A stretch of DNA of 50,385 nucleotides from Fibrobacter sp. UBA4375 (GTDB lineage Bacteria > Fibrobacterota > Fibrobacteria > Fibrobacterales > Fibrobacteraceae), in assembly GCA_002391195.1 (NCBI GenBank), contig DGRZ01000018.1, positions 3,830 through 54,214 on the forward strand. Reading direction: 5' to 3'. This document shows positions 7,879 through 16,687 of the stretch, piece by piece. Each line of letters starts with the position of its first letter. The stretch's first letter is position 1. Made by a program: the position numbers and the translations under genes. Under the pieces are notes generated by a model. That model was given only the letters and a program-made list of their open reading frames with translations, made no database searches and was not told where the DNA came from.

Positions 7879-10800
7879 ATGAAACGAATCTTACTCTTAA
7901 CGGCAATGGTCCTTTCCCTGGTGGGAACCTCCTTTGCCGCTTCCGATCCCTGTAAGGATAAAACCGAAGAAGCCAAGAAACTCTACGCAAAGTGCAAGTC
8001 CATGGAAAAGGGCTCTGCAAAGTACAAGGAATGCGCCAACTCTTACAAGCTCCTGAAAAACCAGGCTGCTCAGGCTTGCCGTTCTGGTGGTCTTGACGAA
8101 GAAGGCATGCGCTCTGCTATCAAGCAGTGGGAAAAGCAGGTAAACAACTGTAAGGGTAAGCAGAACGCCCGCTGCGCTTCTGCCTTGCAACAGTTGGGCC
8201 ACTACCAGTTCCAGTTAGAAGAAAAGCTCTTCCTGGATAAGCAAGCCCAGTACGAAGAAGATGTGGCATGGTGCGCTGACCGCGACAACAAGCCCGCCAA
8301 GTGCGCAAACATCGACCAGTTCCCCAAGGCCGACCACCAGAAGTCTCTGGGATATTTCCTGGAATACATTGACAAGTATCCCAAGGAAAGCAAGACTCCC
8401 ATGGTGCTGTATCAGGCTGCTGCCGTGCAAGAAGCCAGTGGCGAAGACGAGAAGGCCTTCCGCCTCCGTGAACGCTTGGTCCGTAACTTCCCGGATAACG
8501 GCCTTGTTCCCAAGGCATGGCTCCGTATAGCAGAATACCACTTCATGAACCGTAAGTTCCGCGACGCTATCGACGCCTACAAGAAGGTGACTGGTTTCGA
8601 AAACTTGACGGGTAAGGAAGCTGCTCTTGCCATGTACCACTTGGCCGAATCTTACTACAATATTGCCGAATACGAAACTGCAGCTGTTAAGTATTACGAC
8701 TACATCATCGGTGCCGATAAGGGTAAATACCCCAACGACCTCCGTGCTGAAGCTATGGACTTCATGGCAGCCTCCTTCTCTGACTTGGAAGGCGGTGGTG
8801 TCGCCGAAGCTGAAGCATTCTTGAAAGACAAGAAGGTTCCCTTCAAGGACTCCGTGTACTATCGTATCGGTATGAAGAACAAGGACCATGACCGTAACGA
8901 AGAGGCGGTGCAATCCTTTAAGCGTTTGATGGCCATTAATCCGGACTACATTGACGCTCCTTTGGCCGATATTGCGATGATTGAAATTCTCATCATTCAA
9001 CAGAAATTTGAAGATGCTCAGAAACATCGTTACACCGTGGTGAAGCGTTATGACCGTAACTCTTCCTGGTATAAGAAAAACCAGAAGTATCCCGAATCGG
9101 TAAAGAACGCTGAAACGGCTATCCGTGGCGCTATGCTGGATATTCCGCAGTATCACCACGCTCGTGCTGCCAAGCTCACCAAGGAAGGTGACCTGGAAGC
9201 CGGCAAGAAGCAGTATGCCGAAGCCATCAAGGCTTACGAAGCATTCTTGAAGCGTTATGCCAAGGAACCGTCTTGGGATGAATACAGGGTTCACATCAAT
9301 TTGGCTCTGGTTTACCAAGAAATGCAGCAGTTTGCAAACGCTGCCAAGATGTTCAACTGGATCGTGGATTCCGACACCACCCGCTATGGACGCCGTCCCA
9401 TGGGTGACAAGGAACTCCTGAAGAAAGAAGAAGCTGCCTATAACGCTGTGCTCATGATGGACCAGGCTCGTGAAGCTGCTAAGACCAAGAAGTACGGTGG
9501 TGATGCTACCAAGGCCTATAAGGGTGAAGAAACCAAGGCCTACTTTGCCCAGGTTGACAAGTACATGGCCAAGTTCGGCCAGAACAAGGAAGCTGCTGAA
9601 CTTGCTTATAACGCTGCCATCGTCCATTATGAAGCCAAGCAGTACAAGACAGCTGTGACGGTGCTTCGCGACCTGGTGCAGCGTTATCCGGATCACCAGT
9701 ACATTTTGCTGATTCGTCGTATGCTCGCCCAGTCCTTGCTGGAATCTGATCAGCTGGATGAAGCCTTGGTGGAATTCGAGTGGCTGTACAAGCAGTACCA
9801 CGATGTCAAGGCCACCAAGAACGACTCCATGGCGAAAGAAATTGAAAAGGCTATCGCAGCCGTGCTCTTCCAGAAGGCAGAAAAGGCCGTCAAGGCCCAG
9901 CGCTACGAAGAAGGTGCCGTTGCATACTTGGCTCTTGTGAAGCGTTACCCGTTGGTTTCCTTCGCTGACAAAGCCGTGTTCGAAGCCGGTGTTGCTTACG
10001 AAAAGGCCAACAAGCACGAACAGGCAGCCGAAACCTTTATGATGCTCCCCAAGAGCTACGCATCGTCCTCCTTGACTATCAAGGGTATCTTGCGTGCGGC
10101 AAGTAACTACAAGAAAGCCGGTAACCCCCGTCAGGCTGCCCAGACCTTCTTGTTCATCACCAACAACTTCCCGCAAGATTCCATGGCCTTCCAGGCAATC
10201 GGCTTCGCTGCCCAGACCTTCGACTCCATTCCGGACAAGAAGCAGGCTGCTGTGACTTACGAACTGGCTTACAAGCGCTACCCCAAGGATGAACGTACCC
10301 CGAGCTTCCTTTACAGCGCCTGCTTGAGCTATGACGAAGCCCAGATGACTGACGAAGCCATTCGCTGCTCTAAGGACCTTGTCCACGACTATCCCAAGAG
10401 CACCTACGCCCTCGATGCTGCCTTCAGCATTCCTGTGGCTTACGGTAACGCCAAGAAGTGGGAAGAAGCCGCCAAGGAATACCATTTCTTCATCAAGAAC
10501 TACACCGAAGACAAGGAAAAGCTGATTGCTGCCTATATCGGTGCTGCTCGTGCTTACATGGAACTTAAGGAAGAAGAAAAGGCCGTTGCTGATTACGACC
10601 AGACCCTTAAGAACTACGACAAGTACGGTCTGCAAATCAAGAATGCCGATCCGGGCGTTCCTGCTGAAGCTGCTTTCTACTTGGGTGAACATGAATACAA
10701 CAAGATGGAACCCTATGTGCTGAAGGGCAAGGAAAAGGAAAAGGCCGCGACCATCAAGAAGTTGGTGGAAATCCTGCAGGCCGCCATGGGTCACTACTCC

Positions 10801-11718
10801 AAGTCTGCGTCTTACGCTTCTGAAAAGTGGACCTTCCGCGCCACCAACAAGATGGGTATGCTCTTCGTGGTCATGGCCACCAAGGTTCGCGAACAGGAAA
10901 AGAGTGCCAAGGGCGAAGAAGAAATGTTTGCTGAACGTATCACTATCGTGCAGCAGCTGCCTCCTTACTACGACCAGGCTCGTCCTATCTTCCAGAAGAA
11001 TATCGACCTTGCCCGTGACCAGGGTTTCTACAACCAGGATGTGGTCCAGGCCGAAGAGGGCTATATCGAAATGTACTACCAGCAGTGCGCCGTGTTTGCC
11101 GAAGTGGCTGACGCCTTCGCCAACGCTCCGCTGCCGGACTCCGCTGCCATCGTAAGGGAATATGTGGAATACGAAGGTGCTGTGAAGGAAGACGCTATCG
11201 AAATGGCCCACGAAGACTTGGAAGCCTATCGTGAAGAACTGAACAATAAGTCCGACGCCGCAAAGCAGGCTGCAGTGCCCGTGTGCGCCACCGGTATTAA
11301 GGCTTCTGCCCACTACGGTATTGATAACCAGTGGACTGCCAAGCTCTTTGAGCTCTTGAAGCAGATGGATGAAACAAACGAAACCTTGAACACCAAGATC
11401 GAAAAGTTCGACCCGTCCACCTTGTTTGCTGACCCGGCATACTTCAAGACCAAGGCTCGTATCGAGCAGATTTCCAAGTCCGAAGTCATGACTCCGGAAG
11501 AAAAGCTCGCTACTTACCGCGACATTATCAAGGAAGCCAAGGCCGAAAACGAAAAGTTGAAGAAGGAATTGGCTGAACTGAAGGCTCAGATGGCTCCGGC
11601 GCCCTCCGCTGCCGGTGCTGCAGGTGAAGAAGTAGGCGCTTCTGAATCTGGTGCTGAACCCGAGGCCGCCCCCGCTGCTGCTCCTGCCCCGAAAAAGAAG
11701 GGAAAGAAGAAAAAGTAG
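7879..11718 (+). CDS. Giant periplasmic TPR-repeat protein
   Basis: A 1279-residue protein with a signal peptide (KRILLLTAMVLSLVGTSFA) and then almost continuous TPR-like helical repeats spaced every 34-40 residues from about 150 to 1000. Typical units contain Y-x-x-A-A-x-x-Y and F-P-D/Y-P-K turns. Near 1190-1235 it has a short coiled coil, followed by an Ala/Pro-rich linker and a lysine-rich end (KKKGKKKK). It most likely acts as a periplasmic scaffold. Its place between an outer-membrane TPR-barrel gene and ExbB/ExbD/TonB-like genes suggests it spans the periplasm in one complex. It resembles, in architecture only, the TPR components of Myxococcus Agl-Glt gliding machinery. No enzyme motif is visible. 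Confidence 0.72.
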   Translation: MKRILLLTAMVLSLVGTSFAASDPCKDKTEEAKKLYAKCKSMEKGSAKYKECANSYKLLKNQAAQACRSGGLDEEGMRSAIKQWEKQVNNCKGKQNARCASALQQLGHYQFQLEEKLFLDKQAQYEEDVAWCADRDNKPAKCANIDQFPKADHQKSLGYFLEYIDKYPKESKTPMVLYQAAAVQEASGEDEKAFRLRERLVRNFPDNGLVPKAWLRIAEYHFMNRKFRDAIDAYKKVTGFENLTGKEAALAMYHLAESYYNIAEYETAAVKYYDYIIGADKGKYPNDLRAEAMDFMAASFSDLEGGGVAEAEAFLKDKKVPFKDSVYYRIGMKNKDHDRNEEAVQSFKRLMAINPDYIDAPLADIAMIEILIIQQKFEDAQKHRYTVVKRYDRNSSWYKKNQKYPESVKNAETAIRGAMLDIPQYHHARAAKLTKEGDLEAGKKQYAEAIKAYEAFLKRYAKEPSWDEYRVHINLALVYQEMQQFANAAKMFNWIVDSDTTRYGRRPMGDKELLKKEEAAYNAVLMMDQAREAAKTKKYGGDATKAYKGEETKAYFAQVDKYMAKFGQNKEAAELAYNAAIVHYEAKQYKTAVTVLRDLVQRYPDHQYILLIRRMLAQSLLESDQLDEALVEFEWLYKQYHDVKATKNDSMAKEIEKAIAAVLFQKAEKAVKAQRYEEGAVAYLALVKRYPLVSFADKAVFEAGVAYEKANKHEQAAETFMMLPKSYASSSLTIKGILRAASNYKKAGNPRQAAQTFLFITNNFPQDSMAFQAIGFAAQTFDSIPDKKQAAVTYELAYKRYPKDERTPSFLYSACLSYDEAQMTDEAIRCSKDLVHDYPKSTYALDAAFSIPVAYGNAKKWEEAAKEYHFFIKNYTEDKEKLIAAYIGAARAYMELKEEEKAVADYDQTLKNYDKYGLQIKNADPGVPAEAAFYLGEHEYNKMEPYVLKGKEKEKAATIKKLVEILQAAMGHYSKSASYASEKWTFRATNKMGMLFVVMATKVREQEKSAKGEEEMFAERITIVQQLPPYYDQARPIFQKNIDLARDQGFYNQDVVQAEEGYIEMYYQQCAVFAEVADAFANAPLPDSAAIVREYVEYEGAVKEDAIEMAHEDLEAYREELNNKSDAAKQAAVPVCATGIKASAHYGIDNQWTAKLFELLKQMDETNETLNTKIEKFDPSTLFADPAYFKTKARIEQISKSEVMTPEEKLATYRDIIKEAKAENEKLKKELAELKAQMAPAPSAAGAAGEEVGASESGAEPEAAPAAAPAPKKKGKKKK

Positions 11719-11719
11719 T

Positions 11720-11817
11720 GCGGTAAAAACAATTTTACGGGAACCTTGTTCATAGGGTTCCCTCGCCTTTTAGAGCCTTTGGGGCCGATTCTTGTGCTGT
11801 AAATAAAGTTTTACCGC
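11720..11817 (+). promoter_or_regulatory. Structured RNA leader between TPR and ExbB-like genes
   Basis: A closing stem pairs GCGGTAAAA (11720-11728) with TTTTACCGC (11809-11817), perfect over 9 bases. Inside, GGGAACC (11739-11745) pairs with GGTTCCC (11756-11762). There is no run of U after the structure, so a processing or attenuation element is more likely than a terminator. Confidence 0.45.
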
Positions 11818-11907
11818 GCCAAGACTCCCTAAAACGCTCTAAAAAAAATAAATATGAACTTAAGAATTCAAAAAACAAACCAAAAACAACTCTAAAGGAG
11901 TACACTA

Positions 11908-12528
11908 ATGTCTAAAATGCTTCAATCCTTCAGCCCTGAATCTGATGGTTACCAGTTCATGTGGATCATCTTGGTCGTGTTCATGATCGGTCTGGGCTTC
12001 TCCATCGAACGTATTATCTACATCATGGTGAAGAGCTCCAAGGGTCGTGCCAAGTTCCTGGCCGACTTCGGTAAGCTCATCAGCTCTCAGCAGTTCGATG
12101 AAGCACTTGGCCTTGCCAACAAGACCAACCTCCCCATTGCTCGCATCATGGCATCCATCGTTTCCACCCGTGCCGGTGGCCGCGAACAGATGCAGGCCGC
12201 ATGCGACGCCGTGTTCCTGACTGAAGCTCCTCGTCTTACCCGTTATATCAGCATTATCCAGGTTATGGCTTCTATCTCCACCTTGCTCGGACTGATGGGT
12301 ACGATTTACGGTCTGATCTTCACATTCGATGCTGTGGCTAACAAACCCGCTTCTGAACGTGCTAAGGCTCTTTCCGACGGTATCGCTATCGCTATGGGTA
12401 CGACGCTCCTTGGACTTCTCTCCGCCGTGCCTCTTCTGGTCATTGTGGGTCTTCTCAACATGAACTCCGAACGCCTGATCCAGGAAATGGAAGAAAAGGG
12501 CCTCAAGATTATCAACTCCCTCTCCTAA
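11908..12528 (+). CDS. ExbB/TolQ/MotA-family proton-channel protein
   Basis: Inner-membrane motor subunit that, with ExbD-type partners, converts proton flow into movement of a periplasmic arm. At 206 residues it has the expected three membrane segments: one near residues 18-40 (MWIILVVFMIGLGFSIERI), then a cytoplasmic loop, then two after residue 115. These carry the family signatures STLLGLMGTIYGLI and SDGIAIAMGTTLLGLLSAVP. A strong AAAGGAG ribosome site precedes the ATG. It is followed directly by two ExbD-like genes and a TonB-like gene. TolQ, ExbB and AglR cannot be told apart from one sequence; the giant TPR partner favours an Agl-like role. Confidence 0.85.
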   Translation: MSKMLQSFSPESDGYQFMWIILVVFMIGLGFSIERIIYIMVKSSKGRAKFLADFGKLISSQQFDEALGLANKTNLPIARIMASIVSTRAGGREQMQAACDAVFLTEAPRLTRYISIIQVMASISTLLGLMGTIYGLIFTFDAVANKPASERAKALSDGIAIAMGTTLLGLLSAVPLLVIVGLLNMNSERLIQEMEEKGLKIINSLS

Positions 12529-12566
12529 TTTCGACTGAGAGTTTTAATTTAACGGAGTTATAAAAC

Positions 12567-13463
12567 ATGGCAAAAGAATTAAAGAAACCAGCCAAGCCTG
12601 AAGAACCGGACCTGTTGCCGGCCATGGGCTTGTTTACTATTCTGATTCCTATGCTTTTGTCTATGACCGCTTTCTCCAAGCTGGCTATTGTTGAAGTCAA
12701 TCTGCCTGAACGTTCTATGATGCAGATGGACAACGACACTCCTCCGGAGCCCGACCAGCAGGCATTGAACCTTTCCCTCGCGATTACCAGCGATTATCTC
12801 GTGATAGGTGCTCGTGGTGGTTTCCAGCCCAACGTCTATTTCAAGGAAATGTGGACGTTCCGCTGCAAGTCCGATGCTAAACTGATTACCTACGCCGTTG
12901 ACGACGTCAAGGCAACAGTGGAAAGTGGACACGGACCCAAGTGCAAAGATGGTTCTGAGATGGATAAAGAAAAATATCTTTACGAAATCGAGAACATCGA
13001 ACTCTGGGCAATCCAGAAGGAATCTGAAGAAGATCCCGGTAAGGTTATCTGGGCCCTGTACACCAATGGTGGCAGCGCTGAAGAACCCCTTGCTGACAGT
13101 GCATACGTAGATGGAAACAACAGCTTCCTCGCTCTCCCTGGCGAAGGCACCTTGGGACTTACCCCGCCGCCGGCTTTGAAGAAGCCCGGTGCAGGCGTGA
13201 CCCTTGCAACCCTTACGCCTAACTCCGCTCGTACGCTCAAGCCGGACGTGGCCGCCAAGACCATGATTTACCCGCTTTCTGCCTACGACCTGATTGCGAA
13301 GGACCTGATTGCAATTCATACGCAGTTTATTGACCTCGAAGACGTGGATAACATTATCATCGTGGCAAACGACGATACTCAATTTGACAAGATTATTCAG
13401 CTCATGGACCGCTCTAAGGAAGCCGGTTTTGTGAAGATTCAACTTGCTAAGTTGGGAGGTTAA
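12567..13463 (+). CDS. ExbD/TolR-like protein lacking the membrane aspartate
   Basis: A 298-residue protein with a short basic cytoplasmic start, one membrane segment (about residues 16-38) and a large periplasmic region, longer than the usual 140 residues of ExbD. The C-terminal part (IYPLSAYDLIAKDL to VKIQLAKLGG) matches the end of ExbD/TolR folds. Aligned with its neighbour, the residue where ExbD/TolR carry the essential membrane Asp is Gly21 (PAMGLFTIL), so this copy is not expected to carry protons. It starts 38 bases after the ExbB-like gene with a GGAG ribosome site and ends 2 bases before the next gene. It is probably a structural half of a mixed ExbD dimer. Confidence 0.72.
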   Translation: MAKELKKPAKPEEPDLLPAMGLFTILIPMLLSMTAFSKLAIVEVNLPERSMMQMDNDTPPEPDQQALNLSLAITSDYLVIGARGGFQPNVYFKEMWTFRCKSDAKLITYAVDDVKATVESGHGPKCKDGSEMDKEKYLYEIENIELWAIQKESEEDPGKVIWALYTNGGSAEEPLADSAYVDGNNSFLALPGEGTLGLTPPPALKKPGAGVTLATLTPNSARTLKPDVAAKTMIYPLSAYDLIAKDLIAIHTQFIDLEDVDNIIIVANDDTQFDKIIQLMDRSKEAGFVKIQLAKLGG

Positions 13464-13465
13464 TC

Positions 13466-13960
13466 ATGGCTAGAAGAACTCGTAAATTTAGTGAAGACGT
13501 ACCTTTCTCCCTCACGTCCATGATGGACATGATGACCATCATTCTGGTGTTCATGATTAAGAACTTGGACGCTGAAGGTCAGCTTTTGACTCAGGCCGAA
13601 AACTTGATTCTTCCGATTTCTACCTCCAAGGTGCAACCTACGGAAGTGTCCTTGACGGTGGTTGTCGATAATGCGTACGTTATCGTGGATAATGAAAAGG
13701 TGGTTCCCACTCCCGATGTCCTCAGTCAGGAAGACCTCCTGGTCGAAAAGGTGAACGACGTTCTGAAAGACCGTCGCGCTATCGAACAGGAACACAACCT
13801 GAAGATGGGCCTCCCGGCTGATGAAGCTGGCCATATCATTGTCCAGATTGACAAGAACATCCCGTACGATGCCATGTATAAGGTGATGGCCACTTGTGGC
13901 TTTGCCGGTTATACGAACATCGCATTTGCCGTGATGGAAAAGAACGGCGGGGAGGAATAA
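13466..13960 (+). CDS. ExbD/TolR-family proton-channel protein
   Basis: A 164-residue partner of the ExbB-like protein. After a basic start, the single membrane segment SLTSMMDMMTIILVFMIKN contains Asp21 at the place of the proton-accepting Asp of TolR/ExbD. The periplasmic domain (about residues 45-160) contains LPISTSKVQPTEVSLTVVV and the typical ending IPYDAMYKVMATCGFAGYTNIAFAV broken by a short linker. The ATG follows the previous stop by 2 bases with a GGAGG site inside the upstream gene, so the two ExbD paralogs are translationally coupled. This is probably the active half of a mixed ExbD pair. Confidence 0.85.
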   Translation: MARRTRKFSEDVPFSLTSMMDMMTIILVFMIKNLDAEGQLLTQAENLILPISTSKVQPTEVSLTVVVDNAYVIVDNEKVVPTPDVLSQEDLLVEKVNDVLKDRRAIEQEHNLKMGLPADEAGHIIVQIDKNIPYDAMYKVMATCGFAGYTNIAFAVMEKNGGEE

Positions 13961-13962
13961 CT

Positions 13963-14898
13963 ATGGCTAAGAAAAAAGCTCCTATAGATCCGTTAGTAGC
14001 GTCTCTGATGCCGGAATCCGACAAGAAGATGGGCGCTATTGCCGGTATCTCCTTGATCGTTGCTCTTGCTTTCTCCCTGTGGGCTTCCATGTACGAAGCT
14101 GTGGTTGATGAAGTGATCTTCGAAGAATCTGCAGCTGCCGACCTTTCCGCTTCCATGGTGATGGACGAAAAGAAGGAAGAAAAGAAAGAAGAGAAGAAGA
14201 AAGAAGAGCCCAAGAAGCCTCGTAAGAAGGCTGGTGGCGGCGGCAAGCCCCGTGGTAAGGGTCAGCCCAACGCTCCCCAGACTCGTGGCGTGCTTAAGCT
14301 CCTCACTGCTCAGACCAAGAATGCTAGTGCCGCTGCCTACGACTTGATGAAGAACCAGAAGTTCACCAAGGACATCGATAAGGTTCTTAAGGACGTGGCA
14401 GGCCTCCAGACTACGGGTAAGACCGTTCTCGGTGGCCGTCGCGGTAAGGCTGATGGTGGCTTTAACGAAGGTTATGCCGAAGGCGGTTCCGGTGGTATCG
14501 GTGACGGTCTGGCTGGCCTCCTTGGCGGTGGTGGCGGTGGTATCGCTACCAAGGCTAAGGGCTCCATCAAGACTCCGTCTGAACGCGATATCGACATGGG
14601 TGCCGGTGGTGGATCTCGTTCCGCTGCAGACATCATGAAGGTTGTGCGTCAGCGTACTCCGGGTCTGCGCCATATCTATAACAAGTTCCTGAAGAAGAAA
14701 CCGGGATTCCAGGGTAAGGTTACCCTGAAGTTCACGATCGCTCCGGGCGGTGAAGTTATCAGCATTTCCATTGCTTCTTCCACCACTGGTTACGGCGAGT
14801 TTGATGGCGAAATCAAGAATGCCGTGAGCCGCTGGAAGTTCAGCAAGGTGAAGTCCGGTAACACTACGGTAACCATTCCGTTCACCTTCTCTGAATAA
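13963..14898 (+). CDS. TonB/AgmX-like energy transducer
   Basis: About 311 residues. One membrane anchor lies near residues 25-45 (MGAIAGISLIVALAFSLWAS). A Lys/Glu-rich stretch follows (EKKEEKKEEKKKEEPKKPRKK), then a glycine-rich linker (GGSGGIGDGLAGLLGGGGGG). The C-terminal domain (about residues 215-311) has the TonB/AgmX-PglI pattern: RTPGLRHIYNKFLKKKPGFQG, then KVTLKFTIAPGGEVISISI and an FDGEIKNAVSRWKF helix. The ATG at 13963 is chosen because GGAGGAA sits just before it; the frame is open further upstream but overlaps the previous gene. It lies 2 bases after the second ExbD-like gene. It probably carries motor force across the periplasm. A terminator closes the operon. Confidence 0.8.
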   Translation: MAKKKAPIDPLVASLMPESDKKMGAIAGISLIVALAFSLWASMYEAVVDEVIFEESAAADLSASMVMDEKKEEKKEEKKKEEPKKPRKKAGGGGKPRGKGQPNAPQTRGVLKLLTAQTKNASAAAYDLMKNQKFTKDIDKVLKDVAGLQTTGKTVLGGRRGKADGGFNEGYAEGGSGGIGDGLAGLLGGGGGGIATKAKGSIKTPSERDIDMGAGGGSRSAADIMKVVRQRTPGLRHIYNKFLKKKPGFQGKVTLKFTIAPGGEVISISIASSTTGYGEFDGEIKNAVSRWKFSKVKSGNTTVTIPFTFSE

Positions 14899-14923
14899 TT
14901 CAGGTCTAGCGATACGCTAAAAA

Positions 14924-14951
14924 AGGCCGCGCGAAAAGCGCGGTCTTTTTT
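14924..14951 (+). terminator. Intrinsic terminator of the TolQR-like block
   Basis: A GGCCGCGC stem pairs with GCGCGGTC (one G-U pair) around GAAAA and is followed by TCTTTTTT. It lies 26 bases after the TonB-like stop. Confidence 0.85.
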
Positions 14952-15022
14952 CATTTTTCTGTTGCGTTTTTCAAAGAATATATTTAACTTTATGACAGAT
15001 ATTTCAACAGGAGTCCTGTACA

Positions 15023-16315
15023 ATGAATTTTAAAACAGCTGCGGCAGTGGGTCTATCCTTCGGCGTCCTCGGCGTGGGGTCTGCCTTTGCAACCTTCGCT
15101 CGTGTGGAATCCATGGGCAAGAACACCACTTACATTATGGATGATGTTAGCATCTTTGACAACGCTGCAAACATCAACCTTTACCCGAACTACTTGATCG
15201 GTGAATTTGGACCTTATACCCAGGATGTGCCTACGGGAACGAACAAGGATCCGCAGCATCCGAACTTTGGTGGCATTTTCTCGCTTTCTTTGGGTGACGA
15301 AAACAATCCCGATCCGCGTCTCTCTATCGGTGGTCTTTTTGGCCGTATTAACAACGAGCTGATGCGTTATTTCCCGACGAAAGTTGTTGGTGAAACCTCT
15401 GGCGACACCACGGCAGTTCCTGAGACTGTGACGAACTTCGACGGCTTCTTGGGTGGTACCCTTTCTAACGGTGATGCTTGGGGCTTGCATATCTACATTG
15501 CACATCAGGATGGTGGCGACAAGACTGAAAGCGGTGACTACCAAGTGGAAGACGGAGCGTATGCTTCTGCAGTCCAGGCCGATGGTGGTTTGAATCTGCA
15601 GTTCGGAAGCAATATTGATTTCGAGTTCAGCTTTGGCTTGGCTCGTATTCAGTATGGTCCGGAACACCTGAATTTCTTCGATGACGGTGATTTCTCCTTC
15701 CTTGCCAAGTCCCGCGCTTTCTTTACGCTGGACGCTCTGGATGGAGAACTGGTGCCGGCCTTCTCCATGAGGTTGATGCAGGCTCCTGGTATCGAAGACA
15801 AACATGCTCAGGCCGGTCTCGGTATCAACGTCGCTCTTGATCGTGGTTTCTTCTGGATGGGTGCTGACTTCATCTGGAACAAGCTGAAGGCTCACGACTG
15901 GTACTTTGACTACGAGTCTGGCGAATCCATTTATGACTCTCAGGGTGAAGAACACCCCCATTGGGACAAGCGTTCCGATATTGGCGGCATGATTACCTTC
16001 GGTATCGAACGTAACATTTGGTGGGATTGGTTCGTGATTCGCGTTGGCGGTCAGAAGTCTATCCTCTATACCAAGTGCGACGTCAACGAGAAGAACAAGT
16101 CTGGTCAGGGAATCTGCCGTGAAGACGGAAACTTCTTCAGCACGAACCCGCTTGCTGACGGTACTGCCGATGACCATGTGGGCTTTGGTTTTGGCATCAA
16201 CATCGAAGAAAAACTGAAAATAGATGTGACCGTTGCTGAAGACCTGTTGTTCCGCAACCCCTTCCAGGGTGAAGGCAGAATCTTCTCTAGAATCTCTGCG
16301 ACATATTCGTTCTAA
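15023..16315 (+). CDS. Putative outer-membrane beta-barrel protein
   Basis: A 430-residue protein with a signal peptide (AVGLSFGVLGVGSAFA). It then has alternating short amphipathic strands rich in Gly, Asp and aromatics, ending ISRISATYSF with a C-terminal Phe as in many outer-membrane barrels. The mature start (about residues 28-60) contains NAANINLYPNYLIGEFGPY, similar to the NPA-type entry of PorV-like barrels. The ribosome site AGGAG lies inside a small inverted repeat ACAGGA/TCCTGT at 15007-15019. Terminators on both sides make it monocistronic. It sits next to the trans-envelope block and may work with it, but that is inference. The family is not recognised. Confidence 0.6.
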   Translation: MNFKTAAAVGLSFGVLGVGSAFATFARVESMGKNTTYIMDDVSIFDNAANINLYPNYLIGEFGPYTQDVPTGTNKDPQHPNFGGIFSLSLGDENNPDPRLSIGGLFGRINNELMRYFPTKVVGETSGDTTAVPETVTNFDGFLGGTLSNGDAWGLHIYIAHQDGGDKTESGDYQVEDGAYASAVQADGGLNLQFGSNIDFEFSFGLARIQYGPEHLNFFDDGDFSFLAKSRAFFTLDALDGELVPAFSMRLMQAPGIEDKHAQAGLGINVALDRGFFWMGADFIWNKLKAHDWYFDYESGESIYDSQGEEHPHWDKRSDIGGMITFGIERNIWWDWFVIRVGGQKSILYTKCDVNEKNKSGQGICREDGNFFSTNPLADGTADDHVGFGFGINIEEKLKIDVTVAEDLLFRNPFQGEGRIFSRISATYSF

Positions 16316-16340
16316 TTTGTTTGTATCAGGACTTGAAAAC

Positions 16341-16367
16341 GCTCCCGCTACATGCGGGGGCTTTTTT
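16341..16367 (+). terminator. Intrinsic terminator
   Basis: GCTCCCGC and GCGGGGGC pair (one G-U) around a five-base loop and are followed by TTTTTT. It closes the barrel gene ending at 16315. The stretch from here to 16605 shows no gene. Confidence 0.85.
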
Positions 16368-16605
16368 GATAATCTGCATCAAGGAAAATTATTTAATATC
16401 CGCAGGAGCTTGGCGAAGAGTCTGTTATTTATGCAACGGATGGAGTAAAAAATACTCATATCAAATCGTATTTCGTTAGATGACTGCTGATGCCTAGTAT
16501 CGTCATCCCCTTTGTTATTGAGTCATATAGTCTTGATCATGTCCACTAACGATAAAATAATCTCATTTGGGCAAAATAATGCGCCAAGTGCTGTTGGTTT
16601 GTGTG

Positions 16606-16648
16606 AATTGTGATGCTATATTTTGTCTGTAATATAGCGATTACAATT
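16606..16648 (+). promoter_or_regulatory. Promoter overlapped by a long dyad upstream of the broken MATE gene
   Basis: TTGTGA (16608-16613) and TAATAT (16630-16635) with a 16-base spacer look like a promoter. A dyad overlaps it: GCTATATT (16615-16622) and AATATAGC (16631-16638) pair perfectly, and the symmetry extends outward to AATTGT / ACAATT with a one-base slip. It is probably the operator of a repressor that once controlled the transporter. Confidence 0.55.
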
Positions 16649-16687
16649 AAAGTAAAGAAGTTTTCCCTTTAGGGAACGTTGCACACA

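Noticed and set aside
8215..11313. Open frame of about 1030 codons antisense to the giant TPR gene
   Set aside because: The Ala/Lys/Glu-rich TPR codons have no stop complements, so the opposite strand stays open by composition. The translation shows no family motif and the sense gene has a signal peptide and clear repeats.
13894..13962. Upstream extension of the TonB-like gene
   Set aside because: It overlaps the ExbD gene; the ATG at 13963 has GGAGGAA just before it.
15007..15019. ACAGGA/TCCTGT inverted repeat over the ribosome site, as a riboswitch
   Set aside because: The arms are too short and the centre is a single base; a stable RNA hairpin would keep only about four pairs.
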